Assembly (NCBI GenBank): GCA_044373665.1
Contig: JBIPNH010000026.1
Location: 1 to 23,555 of the forward strand
Length of the DNA stretch: 23,555 nt
Origin: JABMMZ01 sp044373665
GTDB lineage: Bacteria > Bacteroidota > Bacteroidia > NS11-12g > UBA955
Reading direction: 5' to 3'
Shown: positions 7,328-16,300 of the stretch, in pieces
Layout of the letters: each line of letters begins with the position of its first letter
How positions within the stretch are numbered: the first letter of the stretch is position 1
Notes under the pieces: model-generated
Database searches by the model: none
What the model saw: only the letters and a program-made list of their open reading frames with translations
Told to the model about the DNA's origin: nothing
Program-made: the position numbers and the translations under genes

Positions 7328-9187
7328 TTATTCAACTATGAATTTTTGAGTCATTCCTTCAGCATTTCTGATGAAATATACACCAGATGCTAATTCTTCA
7401 ATGTTAATTAAGTTAACACCTCTTGCTACTATTACTCTTTGTCCTTGAGCATTGTAGATAGCAATATCAGTTGTTTGGTTAAAGTTTAATTCTCTAGAAG
7501 CAGGGTTAGGATAAACCGTAAATACATTGCTTTCTTCTTTTAAAGTATTGATAATTGAAGTTTTATTTACTTTAAAACCAGAGATAGCATAAGTTAATGA
7601 GTTGTTATAAGGGAAAGTATTAGAAGTGCTTGGGTGTTGAGAGTTAAATAACATAGTATTTTCGTCAATTGCAACTCCACCAGTTATTTCAGCACCTGGA
7701 GAACAAGCCGTAATTCTAATTAAATTATTAAAAGTAGGATTAGGAATACTTAAGTCTAATAAATAAGTTTCACACACAACATTAATATTTGAAGGCATTC
7801 TGTTCCAGTTTGTACCATTCAAATCTTCTTGTATAATTAAGTATTCTTTTCCATCAATGTTGATGTTGTGAATTCCATCAGGGTTAGAAAAATGGATTGG
7901 AGGGTAAGCAAATCTGTTTTGAGAAGTAAGAGCTGGAGCTAAAGGTCCACCTTCAATGTATGAACGTATTAAGTTTGTAGCAGGGTCGAATTCTAAAACT
8001 CTACCATAGTAGTCGTTAAATTTACCAGCTCTAACTGAGTCAGCTGCTTGAGCATCAGTTCCAGTAAAGCTAAAACCTTTCAATACTCTGAATCTAGCTT
8101 TGTAGCCATCAATTAAACCTTGACCAACAACACCATATCTAGCATTACCAGTGTTGAATGTGAATGCATCTCTACCAGTTTCTGTAATATATAGTTTGCC
8201 ATTAGCTACAGTTCCCCATTCTAATCTGTTGAACATAGAAGCGCCTCTTCTTACGGCAACAGTATTTAACTGCATTAAAGTATCTAAATTATTTTCGATA
8301 GTTATCCATTTAGTTGGGGCATCTTGTTTGTAAACAAACAACTGACCAGTAGTAAAATCGCCAGCAGTTGTAGCAACGAACTTAGCTAAAATACCTGGAG
8401 AACCATCTTCGAATAAATAAACGGTTTTGTTGTCGTTCATTACAACACCACCTTCCCAACCAGCTCTTCCCCAGTTGTATTGTTTTCTTACTGCTTTTGC
8501 ATTATTTGGATCTATTTCTACCATCCAATTTAAGTTTTCAAATTTTTTCAAAACTTTACCATTAAAACCTGGAAAACCAGCTGGTGTAGTAGTTCCAATG
8601 ATGAAATTTGAAGTATCTTTAATGCCGTTTCCGTTATTAAAGATTTGACGATTGCTTGATTGCATCCACTCTTCAGCAGTCCAGATTCTTCCACTTGGCG
8701 CATTGATACCACCACAGTTCATTCCAGTTTCTCCAACTGTATTAACGAAATCTACGTTAAAGAATTTGCCTTTTCTGCCATCAGTTAAGGTTTGATCAAC
8801 AACTTCTAATTGGTCATTAGTACCTCTTTTAAGTTTGAACATGGTCATTCCACCACCATCACCAATTTTAGCATCACTAGTAACCATTTCGTGGTTAATT
8901 ATTACATTTCCTAAAATACCATTAGAATTAGCAGGAGCTTTAGAAAAACCGATAAAATCGTGCCATTGTTTAGCAACTGATTTACCCGCAGCATTGCCAT
9001 AAGTGGCAGTAGTTTGAACTGTGTCAACTCCACCAACAAACAAAACTTGTTGTTTAAGTGGTGATCTTGGCATCCAGATGGTTTTTACAGACCATGCAGT
9101 GTCAATGTTCATTGGAAACGGTGTTTGAGCATTTGCTGCAAAAGCAGACAAACCCAAAGCGATAAAAGTAAAAATTTTCTTTTTCAT
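7328..9187 (-). CDS. PhoX/DUF839-family protein with T9SS C-terminal sorting domain
   Basis: A 619-residue secreted protein. Residues 1-20 are a signal peptide (cleavage after ...FAANA). Residues about 25-545 match the PhoX (DUF839) fold, a beta-propeller family of metal-dependent alkaline phosphatases with a Ca/Fe centre. Seen motifs: IINHE (96-100), NCGG...IWTAEEW (Cys158, Glu172, Glu173), LFEDGSPG (259-265) and the late block CSPGAEITGG...SQHP (495-519). Residues about 553-619 are a type A T9SS sorting domain (VYPNPASRELNF, ending SGVYFIRNAEGMTQKFIVE), so it is probably exported across the outer membrane and anchored or released. A role in phosphate release from organic phosphate is inferred from the family; some DUF839 proteins lack tested activity. 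A perfect stem-loop terminator follows. The upstream region has a short palindrome but no clear promoter match. Confidence 0.85.
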   Translation of the reverse strand: MKKKIFTFIALGLSAFAANAQTPFPMNIDTAWSVKTIWMPRSPLKQQVLFVGGVDTVQTTATYGNAAGKSVAKQWHDFIGFSKAPANSNGILGNVIINHEMVTSDAKIGDGGGMTMFKLKRGTNDQLEVVDQTLTDGRKGKFFNVDFVNTVGETGMNCGGINAPSGRIWTAEEWMQSSNRQIFNNGNGIKDTSNFIIGTTTPAGFPGFNGKVLKKFENLNWMVEIDPNNAKAVRKQYNWGRAGWEGGVVMNDNKTVYLFEDGSPGILAKFVATTAGDFTTGQLFVYKQDAPTKWITIENNLDTLMQLNTVAVRRGASMFNRLEWGTVANGKLYITETGRDAFTFNTGNARYGVVGQGLIDGYKARFRVLKGFSFTGTDAQAADSVRAGKFNDYYGRVLEFDPATNLIRSYIEGGPLAPALTSQNRFAYPPIHFSNPDGIHNINIDGKEYLIIQEDLNGTNWNRMPSNINVVCETYLLDLSIPNPTFNNLIRITACSPGAEITGGVAIDENTMLFNSQHPSTSNTFPYNNSLTYAISGFKVNKTSIINTLKEESNVFTVYPNPASRELNFNQTTDIAIYNAQGQRVIVARGVNLINIEELASGVYFIRNAEGMTQKFIVE

Positions 9188-9204
9188 TTTAATTAATTAT
9201 TGTT

Positions 9205-9220
9205 GATGCAAAACTGCATC
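9205..9220. repeat. Small palindrome upstream of the PhoX-like gene
   Basis: GATGCA (9205-9210) and TGCATC (9215-9220) flank a 4-nt spacer, 18 nt upstream of the PhoX-like ATG (9187). It may be a leader hairpin or an operator. The remaining 200 nt to the GH16 stop contain nothing else I can support. Confidence 0.35.
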
Positions 9221-9422
9221 GACTATGTTACCATTAGTTTGTTTTCAAATGAAAAGATTGGAAATTTAGTGTTAAAATTACAAGGCTTTAATGTGTTTTT
9301 TAAATTAAAAAAAACAGTTTTTGAAGATGTGCTTTATAAGAGTTTAACGTGTAAACGTTTGTTAACGAATAGTATAGTTAAAGATAGTTTCGAAAAGGGC
9401 TGTATTAATAAAATATTGAATC

Positions 9423-11039
9423 TTATTCTTTTGCGAATTTTATTCTCACAATTTTATTTCCTAATGTATAAGTTAAGGAGTAAATGCCTGTTTTTAATAC
9501 ATCCAAATTGTTTATTAATAGGGTATTATTTTCAATGTTGTAATGGTTTGAAAATAGCAATCTTCCATCAGAAGAATAAATAGTTACTATGCTAGATGTT
9601 TCATCTGTATTTTCTGTTTTTATGTTGAGGAAATCGATACAAGGATTTGGGTAAACTGTGCTTACTTTGTTTTTTTCTATAGAAGAAAGATTTGTTGTTT
9701 CTTCTTGATATATTCTAATGTAATCAATTTCTAAAGCACTTTGAGTGAATGTTTGACTTATATTGGGAAGTATGGCAATGTTTATTAGTAAGTATTGTTC
9801 TAAGTCAAATGGCCAAGTGCTATTGTTTTTTATTAATGGTTCGTAGGTGTAATGGACGATAGAATCAACGCTAAATTCTATTTTATTGGGAGTCCATTCC
9901 ATTGAATATAAATGAAATGAAGAGGAAGCGTTAGTAATAATTCTGCCTCCTAAATTGACTGTATTGCCAAAACTAGATGGGGAGTGGATAGCACTTTGAA
10001 CAAAATTTTGATTTTGTCCCCAATGTTCTAAAATATCTATTTCGCCGCATGCCGGCCAAGGCGTGTTGCCAAAGCCTAAATTGTGCCAATAAGCCCCTCT
10101 TTCATCAATGTTTTTTCCTAACATCCATACAGCAGGCCACGTTCCAACGCCAAAAGGTAGTTTTGCGCTAAATTCAACTCTACCATATTTAAAGGCATAT
10201 TTTGAATTAAGTCTAGCAGAAGTGTATTGTTTGGTTTGGCCTTGGTCAGTGAAATTTTCTTTCTTTGCTATCACCTTCAAAAGTCCATTTTCAACAATGG
10301 AATTACTTGTTCTGTTAGTATAATGCTGTATTTCACCGTTGTACCAACTGCCAGACGAAGGAAGCTCTGTTTGATGAAACCATTTGTTATCATTGACAGT
10401 GCCGTTAACATCAAATTCATCAGACCAAACAAGTTTTGTATATAAAGATTTAGTCGGCGGAACTGCAATGAATTCAAAGTCATCAATATAAGCTAATACA
10501 CTGTCTCTGTTGTTTTCGCCATTTACTTGAATTACAATTCTATTGAAATCTTTTCTTTGGATTGGAGGTAATGAACCTGCATTTAAGTTTCTGTAAGCGT
10601 CTTTGGTAAAATCAAATGTAATAGTTTGCCACTCATCTGTTAGTATCGGTTTAATGATTTCGGATTGAGTCGACCATGGTTCGTTAATTTTGCCATCTTG
10701 AAGTTTTAACGAAATTTTATTAACTTGATTGCCAGAGAGTTTGTTCGATGGGACATATATTTTTAGTGAAAAGACACTTCCTTTGGACAAGTCAAAATTT
10801 CTATCATTTTCAAATCTGACATTGGCATATAATCCCCCTTTGTCCGAATATTCCATAACCTTTGAAGAGATATTTTGGGGAGTGATAAACGGATTTTGTA
10901 TTTCGAGTTTAATGATACAATCATCTCCTTTCCAAGTCTTGATATTCCCATTCCCTTCAAAATCATCTTTTAATGTTTGAGAATTAATGATAAATGGGAA
11001 AATAAAAACAATTAAACAAAAGATTGATTTTTTAAACAT
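9423..11039 (-). CDS. Secreted GH16 beta-glucanase (laminarinase-like) with N-terminal binding-type domain and T9SS tail
   Basis: A 538-residue secreted enzyme. Residues 1-20 are a signal peptide (ends IINSQ). Residues about 22-193 form a jelly-roll-like, probably carbohydrate-binding domain (DDFEG..., ending AYIDDFEF). Residues about 200-446 are a GH16 catalytic domain (VWSDEFD, NGEIQHYTNR, WPAVWMLG) with the active-site motif GEIDILEHWG: nucleophile Glu333, Asp335 and acid/base Glu338 in the E-x-D-x-x-E form typical of beta-1,3-glucanases. Residues about 455-538 are a T9SS sorting domain (STVYPNPCIDFLNI). It should cut beta-1,3-glucan such as laminarin outside the cell. It diverges from the glycan-binding protein gene at 11369 and shares a related N-terminal domain with it (SSKVM motif in both), so the pair probably works together. 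The exact substrate (laminarin or mixed-linkage glucan) is inference. Confidence 0.92.
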   Translation of the reverse strand: MFKKSIFCLIVFIFPFIINSQTLKDDFEGNGNIKTWKGDDCIIKLEIQNPFITPQNISSKVMEYSDKGGLYANVRFENDRNFDLSKGSVFSLKIYVPSNKLSGNQVNKISLKLQDGKINEPWSTQSEIIKPILTDEWQTITFDFTKDAYRNLNAGSLPPIQRKDFNRIVIQVNGENNRDSVLAYIDDFEFIAVPPTKSLYTKLVWSDEFDVNGTVNDNKWFHQTELPSSGSWYNGEIQHYTNRTSNSIVENGLLKVIAKKENFTDQGQTKQYTSARLNSKYAFKYGRVEFSAKLPFGVGTWPAVWMLGKNIDERGAYWHNLGFGNTPWPACGEIDILEHWGQNQNFVQSAIHSPSSFGNTVNLGGRIITNASSSFHLYSMEWTPNKIEFSVDSIVHYTYEPLIKNNSTWPFDLEQYLLINIAILPNISQTFTQSALEIDYIRIYQEETTNLSSIEKNKVSTVYPNPCIDFLNIKTENTDETSSIVTIYSSDGRLLFSNHYNIENNTLLINNLDVLKTGIYSLTYTLGNKIVRIKFAKE

Positions 11040-11070
11040 GTTCGTTTTTTTAAAATAAAAGCTAATTTGG

Positions 11071-11078
11071 CAAATGTA
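11071..11078 (-). promoter_or_regulatory. -7 promoter element (TACATTTG) of the secreted GH16 gene
   Basis: The minus strand reads TACATTTG, a perfect TAnnTTTG match, 31 nt before the GH16 ATG. No -33 TTTG at standard spacing was found. Confidence 0.55.
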
Positions 11079-11308
11079 ATTCTTTTTAAAAATATATTAT
11101 TATACTGTAATATTACAAAATATGAAATCCATTAAAATATCTATTTTATATAAATCGATAAACTCTATTTTTAATTAAAAACAGATGTTTTCAAATGTTT
11201 TTTTAATAATTGTCAATATTAATTTAAAAATATTAAGCGTTAGTTTGTTTGTAATTATTTAATATTTAGTGGGTTAAATATTGTAGTAGTAGTGATGTAG
11301 TGTAGATA

Positions 11309-11340
11309 TTTGTTAATTCAATGTTAAAAAATTTAATTTG
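11309..11340 (+). promoter_or_regulatory. Candidate promoter of the T9SS glycan-binding protein
   Basis: A -33 TTTG (11309-11312), a 20-nt spacer and a -7 TTAATTTG (11333-11340, one mismatch to TAnnTTTG) lie 28 nt upstream of the ATG at 11369. The spacing fits the Bacteroidota sigma-A consensus. Confidence 0.45.
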
Positions 11341-11368
11341 TTTTCGGTTTTAATTAAAAATAGATAAA

Positions 11369-13246
11369 ATGAAAAAAAATTACAAATTTAAAATGTTTAA
11401 AGTCAGTTTGATGCCTCAAATTGCTTTCTTAACCCTGCTATTTTCTAGCATTGGTTTGCACGCTCAAAAATCTCCAATTGATTTTGAAACGGGAGGTAAT
11501 GGCGCAACTTGGACGTGGACTGTCTTTGAAAACAGTTCAAACCCAGCTGTTGAAATTATTACAAATCCAGATCAGTCGGGTATTAATACTTCTTCTAAAG
11601 TTATGAAATTTACTGCTTTACAAGCTGGAAATCCTTGGGCGGGTTGTGAGTCAAAGCACGGTTCAACTGATTTGGATACCTTTTCTTGGAATTCAACTAA
11701 CCGTATCATTAAAATTATGGTATGGAAATCTGAAATTAGTGATGTAGCAATCAAGATCGCTTCAAGTACCAATTGGTCTGAAACTGAAGTTAAAATTTCA
11801 AATACAAAAATTAATGAATGGGAGGAATTGACTTTTGATTTTACTAATAAAATTAATCCACCATCAGGAAATGGTGTATTAGACCAAATAATTATCTTCC
11901 CTGATTTTCAAGCAAGAAAAAGTGACAATATTTGTTATATAGACAATATTACATTTAATGCTGGAACTGCTTCAGAACCAACTACGGCTGCCCCAACTCC
12001 TACACAGCCATCTGCAGATGTAATCTCAATGTTTAGCAATGCTTACACAAACAAACCGGTTAATACATGGAGAACTGATTGGTCGGCAGCTACTCTTACT
12101 GATGTTCAAATAGCAGGAAATGACACAAAAAAATACACGTCTTTGGATTTTGTAGGAATTGAAACTGTAGGGGCTAATTTGCTAGATGTTAAAGATATGT
12201 TGTATTTTCATGTTGATGTTTGGACTCCTAATGCAAATACTGTAAGTGTAAAATTAGTTGATTTTGGAGCTGATGGTAATTTTGGTGGAGGGGATGATAA
12301 AGAACATCAAGTAACTTTAACCCCAACTAAAAATGGATGGAATACTTTTGATGTGCCTATGTCTGATTTTACTGGATTAACCTCTAGAGAACATATTGCA
12401 CAATTGATTTTTAGTTGTACACCTGCTGGTCAAGGAACCTTATTCTTAGATAATATCTTCTATCACAAATCACCGATTATTGATCCTAATACACCTCAAG
12501 AAGCTGCGCCAACACCTGTGTTTGTGGGAACAGATGTAATATCAATGTTTAGTAATTCATATACAAACAAAACAGTTAATACTTGGCGTACAGATTGGTC
12601 TGCAGCAACACTAGAAGATTTGCAAATCAAAGGAAATGATGTTAAAAAATATTCTTCTTTGAATTTTGTGGGAATTGAAACTGTTGGTGCAAACGTTATT
12701 GATGCTTCTAGCATGGATAGATTTTATTTCAATGCTTGGACGCCTAATTTAACTTCACTTAAAGTGAAATTAGTTGACTTTGGTGCTGATGGTTCTTTTG
12801 GTGGTGGAGATGATAAAGAACATGAATTGACATTAACGGTTCCAACTTTAAATGCATGGAATACATACGACTTGCCTTTGTCTAGTTTTACTGGTTTAAC
12901 CACAAAAGCGCACATCGCTCAATACATATTAGTAGGAACTCCAACTGGATCTGGAACTGTATTTGTTGACAACGTATTGTTCAGAAAAGAAGCACTTTCT
13001 GTGTCTAATGTTAATTTAAATACTATCAATATTTATCCTAACCCAGCAACTGAACAAGTTACTTTGTCTTCAGCTAATACAATCGCTTCTGTTGAGTTAT
13101 TCAATAGCTTAGGTCAGAAAGTTTTAAACTTGAATGCTGATTCTAATAGTGTTACAATCAATATTGCTAATCTTAGCAAAGGTATTTATACTATTAAAAC
13201 AAACACTGAGAATGGACAGTCTGTTTCTAAACTGATTGTAGAGTAA
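11369..13246 (+). CDS. Secreted three-domain probable glycan-binding protein with T9SS tail
   Basis: A 625-residue protein with no recognisable catalytic motif. Residues 1-32 are a signal peptide (ends LHAQ). Domain 1 (about 33-198) is jelly-roll-like and related to the N-terminus of the divergent GH16 enzyme. Domains 2 (217-367) and 3 (389-540) are close tandem copies: both begin DVISMFSN(A/S)YTNK and share NTWRTDWSAATL, FVGIETVGAN, VKLVDFGADG.FGGGDDKEH and a final DN(I/V)(F/L)F strand. Proline/threonine-rich linkers (PTTAAPTPTQP; PQEAAPTPVF) separate them. Residues about 550-625 are a T9SS sorting domain (INIYPNPATEQVTL, ending GQSVSKLIVE). Such domains occur beside GH16 enzymes in Bacteroidota beta-glucan loci, so binding of beta-1,3-glucan outside the cell is the best inference. 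Met9 is an alternative start. A strong terminator follows. Family assignment of the binding modules is not certain. Confidence 0.75.
   Translation: MKKNYKFKMFKVSLMPQIAFLTLLFSSIGLHAQKSPIDFETGGNGATWTWTVFENSSNPAVEIITNPDQSGINTSSKVMKFTALQAGNPWAGCESKHGSTDLDTFSWNSTNRIIKIMVWKSEISDVAIKIASSTNWSETEVKISNTKINEWEELTFDFTNKINPPSGNGVLDQIIIFPDFQARKSDNICYIDNITFNAGTASEPTTAAPTPTQPSADVISMFSNAYTNKPVNTWRTDWSAATLTDVQIAGNDTKKYTSLDFVGIETVGANLLDVKDMLYFHVDVWTPNANTVSVKLVDFGADGNFGGGDDKEHQVTLTPTKNGWNTFDVPMSDFTGLTSREHIAQLIFSCTPAGQGTLFLDNIFYHKSPIIDPNTPQEAAPTPVFVGTDVISMFSNSYTNKTVNTWRTDWSAATLEDLQIKGNDVKKYSSLNFVGIETVGANVIDASSMDRFYFNAWTPNLTSLKVKLVDFGADGSFGGGDDKEHELTLTVPTLNAWNTYDLPLSSFTGLTTKAHIAQYILVGTPTGSGTVFVDNVLFRKEALSVSNVNLNTINIYPNPATEQVTLSSANTIASVELFNSLGQKVLNLNADSNSVTINIANLSKGIYTIKTNTENGQSVSKLIVE
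12017..12988 (+). repeat. Intragenic tandem duplication encoding two glycan-binding-like domains
   Basis: Segments 12017-12469 and 12533-12988 encode two domains that align end to end at high identity. At the DNA level many differences fall at third positions (gatgtaatctcaatg versus gatgtaatatcaatg), which points to an old duplication kept under protein-level selection rather than a recent copy. Confidence 0.85.
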
Positions 13247-13266
13247 ACCTTTTATAAATTGTTGTT

Positions 13267-13306
13267 AAAAGCTGGATGTGGATTGAATTCGCATCCAGCT
13301 TTTTTT
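13267..13306 (+). terminator. Intrinsic terminator after the glycan-binding protein gene
   Basis: AAAAGCTGGATG (13267-13278) pairs with CATCCAGCTTTT (13292-13303) around a 13-nt loop, followed by more Ts, about 20 nt after the stop codon. It lies between convergent genes and may also serve the regulator on the minus strand, where the T tract is shorter. Confidence 0.88.
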
Positions 13307-13359
13307 ATGCCCGTAAATAAAGGATTTAGTGGCTTAATTGACTGAATGTGAGTTTGGTA

Positions 13360-16300
13360 TTATTCTGTGTCGTTGTTGCTTTGGAAATTGATTAAAAACT
13401 CAAATAAATCCTGATGCGTCTCTAATTTTAATTTTTTTCTTAAACGGTACCTGCTTATTTCAACCCCTCTAACGGAAATGCTAAACAATTGTGCCATTTC
13501 TTTGCTCGATAAATTCATTCTTAAGTAGGCGCAAAGTTTTAATTCTTTGGAGTTTAAGTCAGGATATGCTTTTTTTAACTTATTTAAAAAATCACTTTGT
13601 ACATTTTTAACATGGTCTGTAAATTTATCCCATTCCTCATCTAGTTTTTCATCTGATTTTATTTGACGTAATATTTTTCTAATTTCACTCGTCTCTACTT
13701 GGTCTTTTTTCTGTAATACTAGATTGTTTAAATGACTCGTAAGTTTGCCTAAAAATGCTTTTTTCTGAAGTAAATTCATGGCAGTGCTAGCTAAGTCTTC
13801 ACTTTTGTATTTTATCTCCGCTTGAAGATTCTCATTGGTCAATTGCATTATTGCTTTTTCGTTTTTTTCAAGCTCAAGCTGATGTTTATAATTGATTTGA
13901 CGTTGCTCTTCCTCAAATTTAAGTTTAGTCTCCTGTATTCTAATTTGTGCTTTTTTCTGTAGTTTTTTCTTCTGTAGTTTAAGTAATGTATAAAACACAA
14001 AGACTGTGATTAATAGATAAAGCAAATAAGCCCAAATGTTTCTATACCAAGGGGCTATAATTTCAAAACTGTATGAAAATTGCTTGAATTCGTTGGATGG
14101 GCCATGTCTTGATTTTAAGTAAAAAGTGTACTTTCCTTCTTTGAGATTTGTATAGTCTTTTTCAGATGTTGAACTCCAATTGCTCCATTCTTTATCATGG
14201 CCTTTCAATAAGTAACTAAATTCAATGTGTGATTTATGTCGTAAAAATGAGCTTGCGAATGAAAACCGGATTGAATTTGATTTGTAGGGTATCGATGTTT
14301 TTAAATTGCTGTCTTTAAGGAAATTATTGAATCCTCCGTAAATGACAGAATCGCCACTTCCGAAGGTTTTTACTGAACTAATGTAAGTTTCATAAGGGAA
14401 TATTTGCTTTGAATACTTGCTGTAATTGATATTGTAAAAGCCAATATCGGAACCTATAATTGTATTGTCGGAATCGTAACAGTATATGTTTTCAAAACCA
14501 CTTAACACATGATTGAAAAGCTCAGGAATGTATTTTACAACAGGTTGTGATCCTTTAAAGTCCACTATGCCCAACATTTTGTCTTGAACAAACCAAATAT
14601 TTCCATTTAAGTCTTCTTTTAAATACCTTATTGGGATATTGCCCAATATACTTTGATAGTACTTAGAAGGATTTATCTTATTGCCGTTTGGCGCTATTTC
14701 ATAAATGCCTTTTGTTGTTGCGATTACAATTTTGTTTTTTACTTTAAAAACATGATTGTCTAATTCAGAGGGTAATCCATCTTTTATAGAGTATTTTTTA
14801 GTACTATTGTCTGTTAAATTGATTTTGTATAAACCATGATAAGGGTGTGATACCCAGATAGTTTTATTTTCAACCTCCAAATATCGACTTGATTCAATGA
14901 AGTTTCTGATAGAACCATCGTTTTTGAGTTCCCCATTCACTTTGCTAAAAAGTTGAATGCCAAAATAATTTCCACATGCTATTTTAGAAGGATTGCTCCC
15001 GCTTATTGGTTTGAAGGTCCAAAAGCCTAAAGATTTAAAAACAGGGCTTGCTTTGTCGTTATTGACTTTCCATAATCCATCATCTCTGCTCACAATTAGT
15101 TGATTGTCATAAGTATTAACATTCCAAGTTAAGCCATTCATTATAATTTGGGGTTTCAATGAAGGTGAACTTAATTCATTCTTTTGTTTAATGTTTATAG
15201 ATTGTAATCCTGTAGACAATGCAAAATACAAATCTCCATTTAAACTAATGGCACCATGTCCACTTCCATTGTTAAATGAGTTAGGATTAATATGGTAAAT
15301 GGAATTTCCCCAATCAATAAGTGCAATGCTATTGTCCATGCCAATCCAAGTGCATCCATCAAAACCACTGTAAAGGCAGCGGATGGTATTGCTTACTAAA
15401 CCTTGTTTAGATGATATGTTTCCCAGGATATTTCCTTTTTTGTCTATTTTGTATAGTCCTGAATTATAAGACCCTAATAAAAAATAATTGCCATTAAGGA
15501 CCTCAATAGTTGTAAAGTGATTTTCCTTTATTAAGGCGCTTATTTTAAATGGAATTATCTGAGTCCGAGTTAATAGGAATAGCCCATTACCAGTTGTACT
15601 CACTAAACTAGTGTCTTTGCCAAAGGGTTTAATGTCAGTAATTTGAAAGCCATTTGGCAATGAGCTTGGGTTAATCATTGATTCCCATCTACCATTGTTA
15701 AATAGCATTATACCATTTTTCTTGTCTTGAGTAAGGAGTTTATTGTGGTGTTTATTTAGCGAAGTCCATGTTGTTTTTGGTTTAAAATACGAGATTCTGT
15801 TGTTTGAATATCTAAAAATGAATTGTGGAGTCATGAAAAATACATCTTGGTCAATTATTTCGATATTCCACACATCGGCAAAAGAACTAACAGAAGGAGG
15901 TAGCTGTTTTTTTAAAGAGGTAAAAATGAGTTTCCCTGATATATCTGGCTTAAAATAACCAAATTCGTCTTGTGCACCTACATATAAACGACCATCATTG
16001 CTCAAGGCAATAGATCTTACAATTGTTTTGTTAGGCACTGGATGTAATTCCCATTTTACACCATTGTAAATCAAAACGCCTTCATTATTGGCAATAAACA
16101 ATCTGCCCATATTGTCCCTCTCAATATCCCAATTTTGTGTACCCGCAGAATATTCGGCTTTAGTAAAAATAGAAACTTTTGAATTGTTAAGTTCACATTG
16201 TCCAAAACTATTGTAAATGAAAAGTAAAAGATACAAACCCAAAAGTAAACCCTTTTTAGTGTTACATTTTTCTTTGCTTTTATAGCGGTGTTGTATTGTT

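Larger units (their letters stand above)
11040..11368. promoter_or_regulatory. Divergent intergenic control region (GH16 / binding protein)
   Basis: 329 nt of very AT-rich DNA between two divergent genes. It holds one promoter for each gene (listed separately), a 9-bp palindrome ATTGTCAAT (11209-11217), and a direct repeat TTTTAATTAAAAA(C/T)AGAT at 11169-11186 and 11348-11365 (17 of 18 identical). The second copy lies immediately before the ATG of the binding protein. No small gene was found. Confidence 0.55.

Noticed and set aside
9200..9583. 127-codon plus-strand frame
   Set aside because: It starts in the PhoX upstream region and overlaps the 3' end of the GH16 gene antisense. The composition is AT-driven (Leu/Phe/Ile/Lys) with no recognisable motif, so it is likely a chance frame.
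11369..13246. Third glycoside hydrolase in the locus
   Set aside because: No catalytic E-x-D-x-x-E or GH-A motif is present; all three domains look like binding modules.
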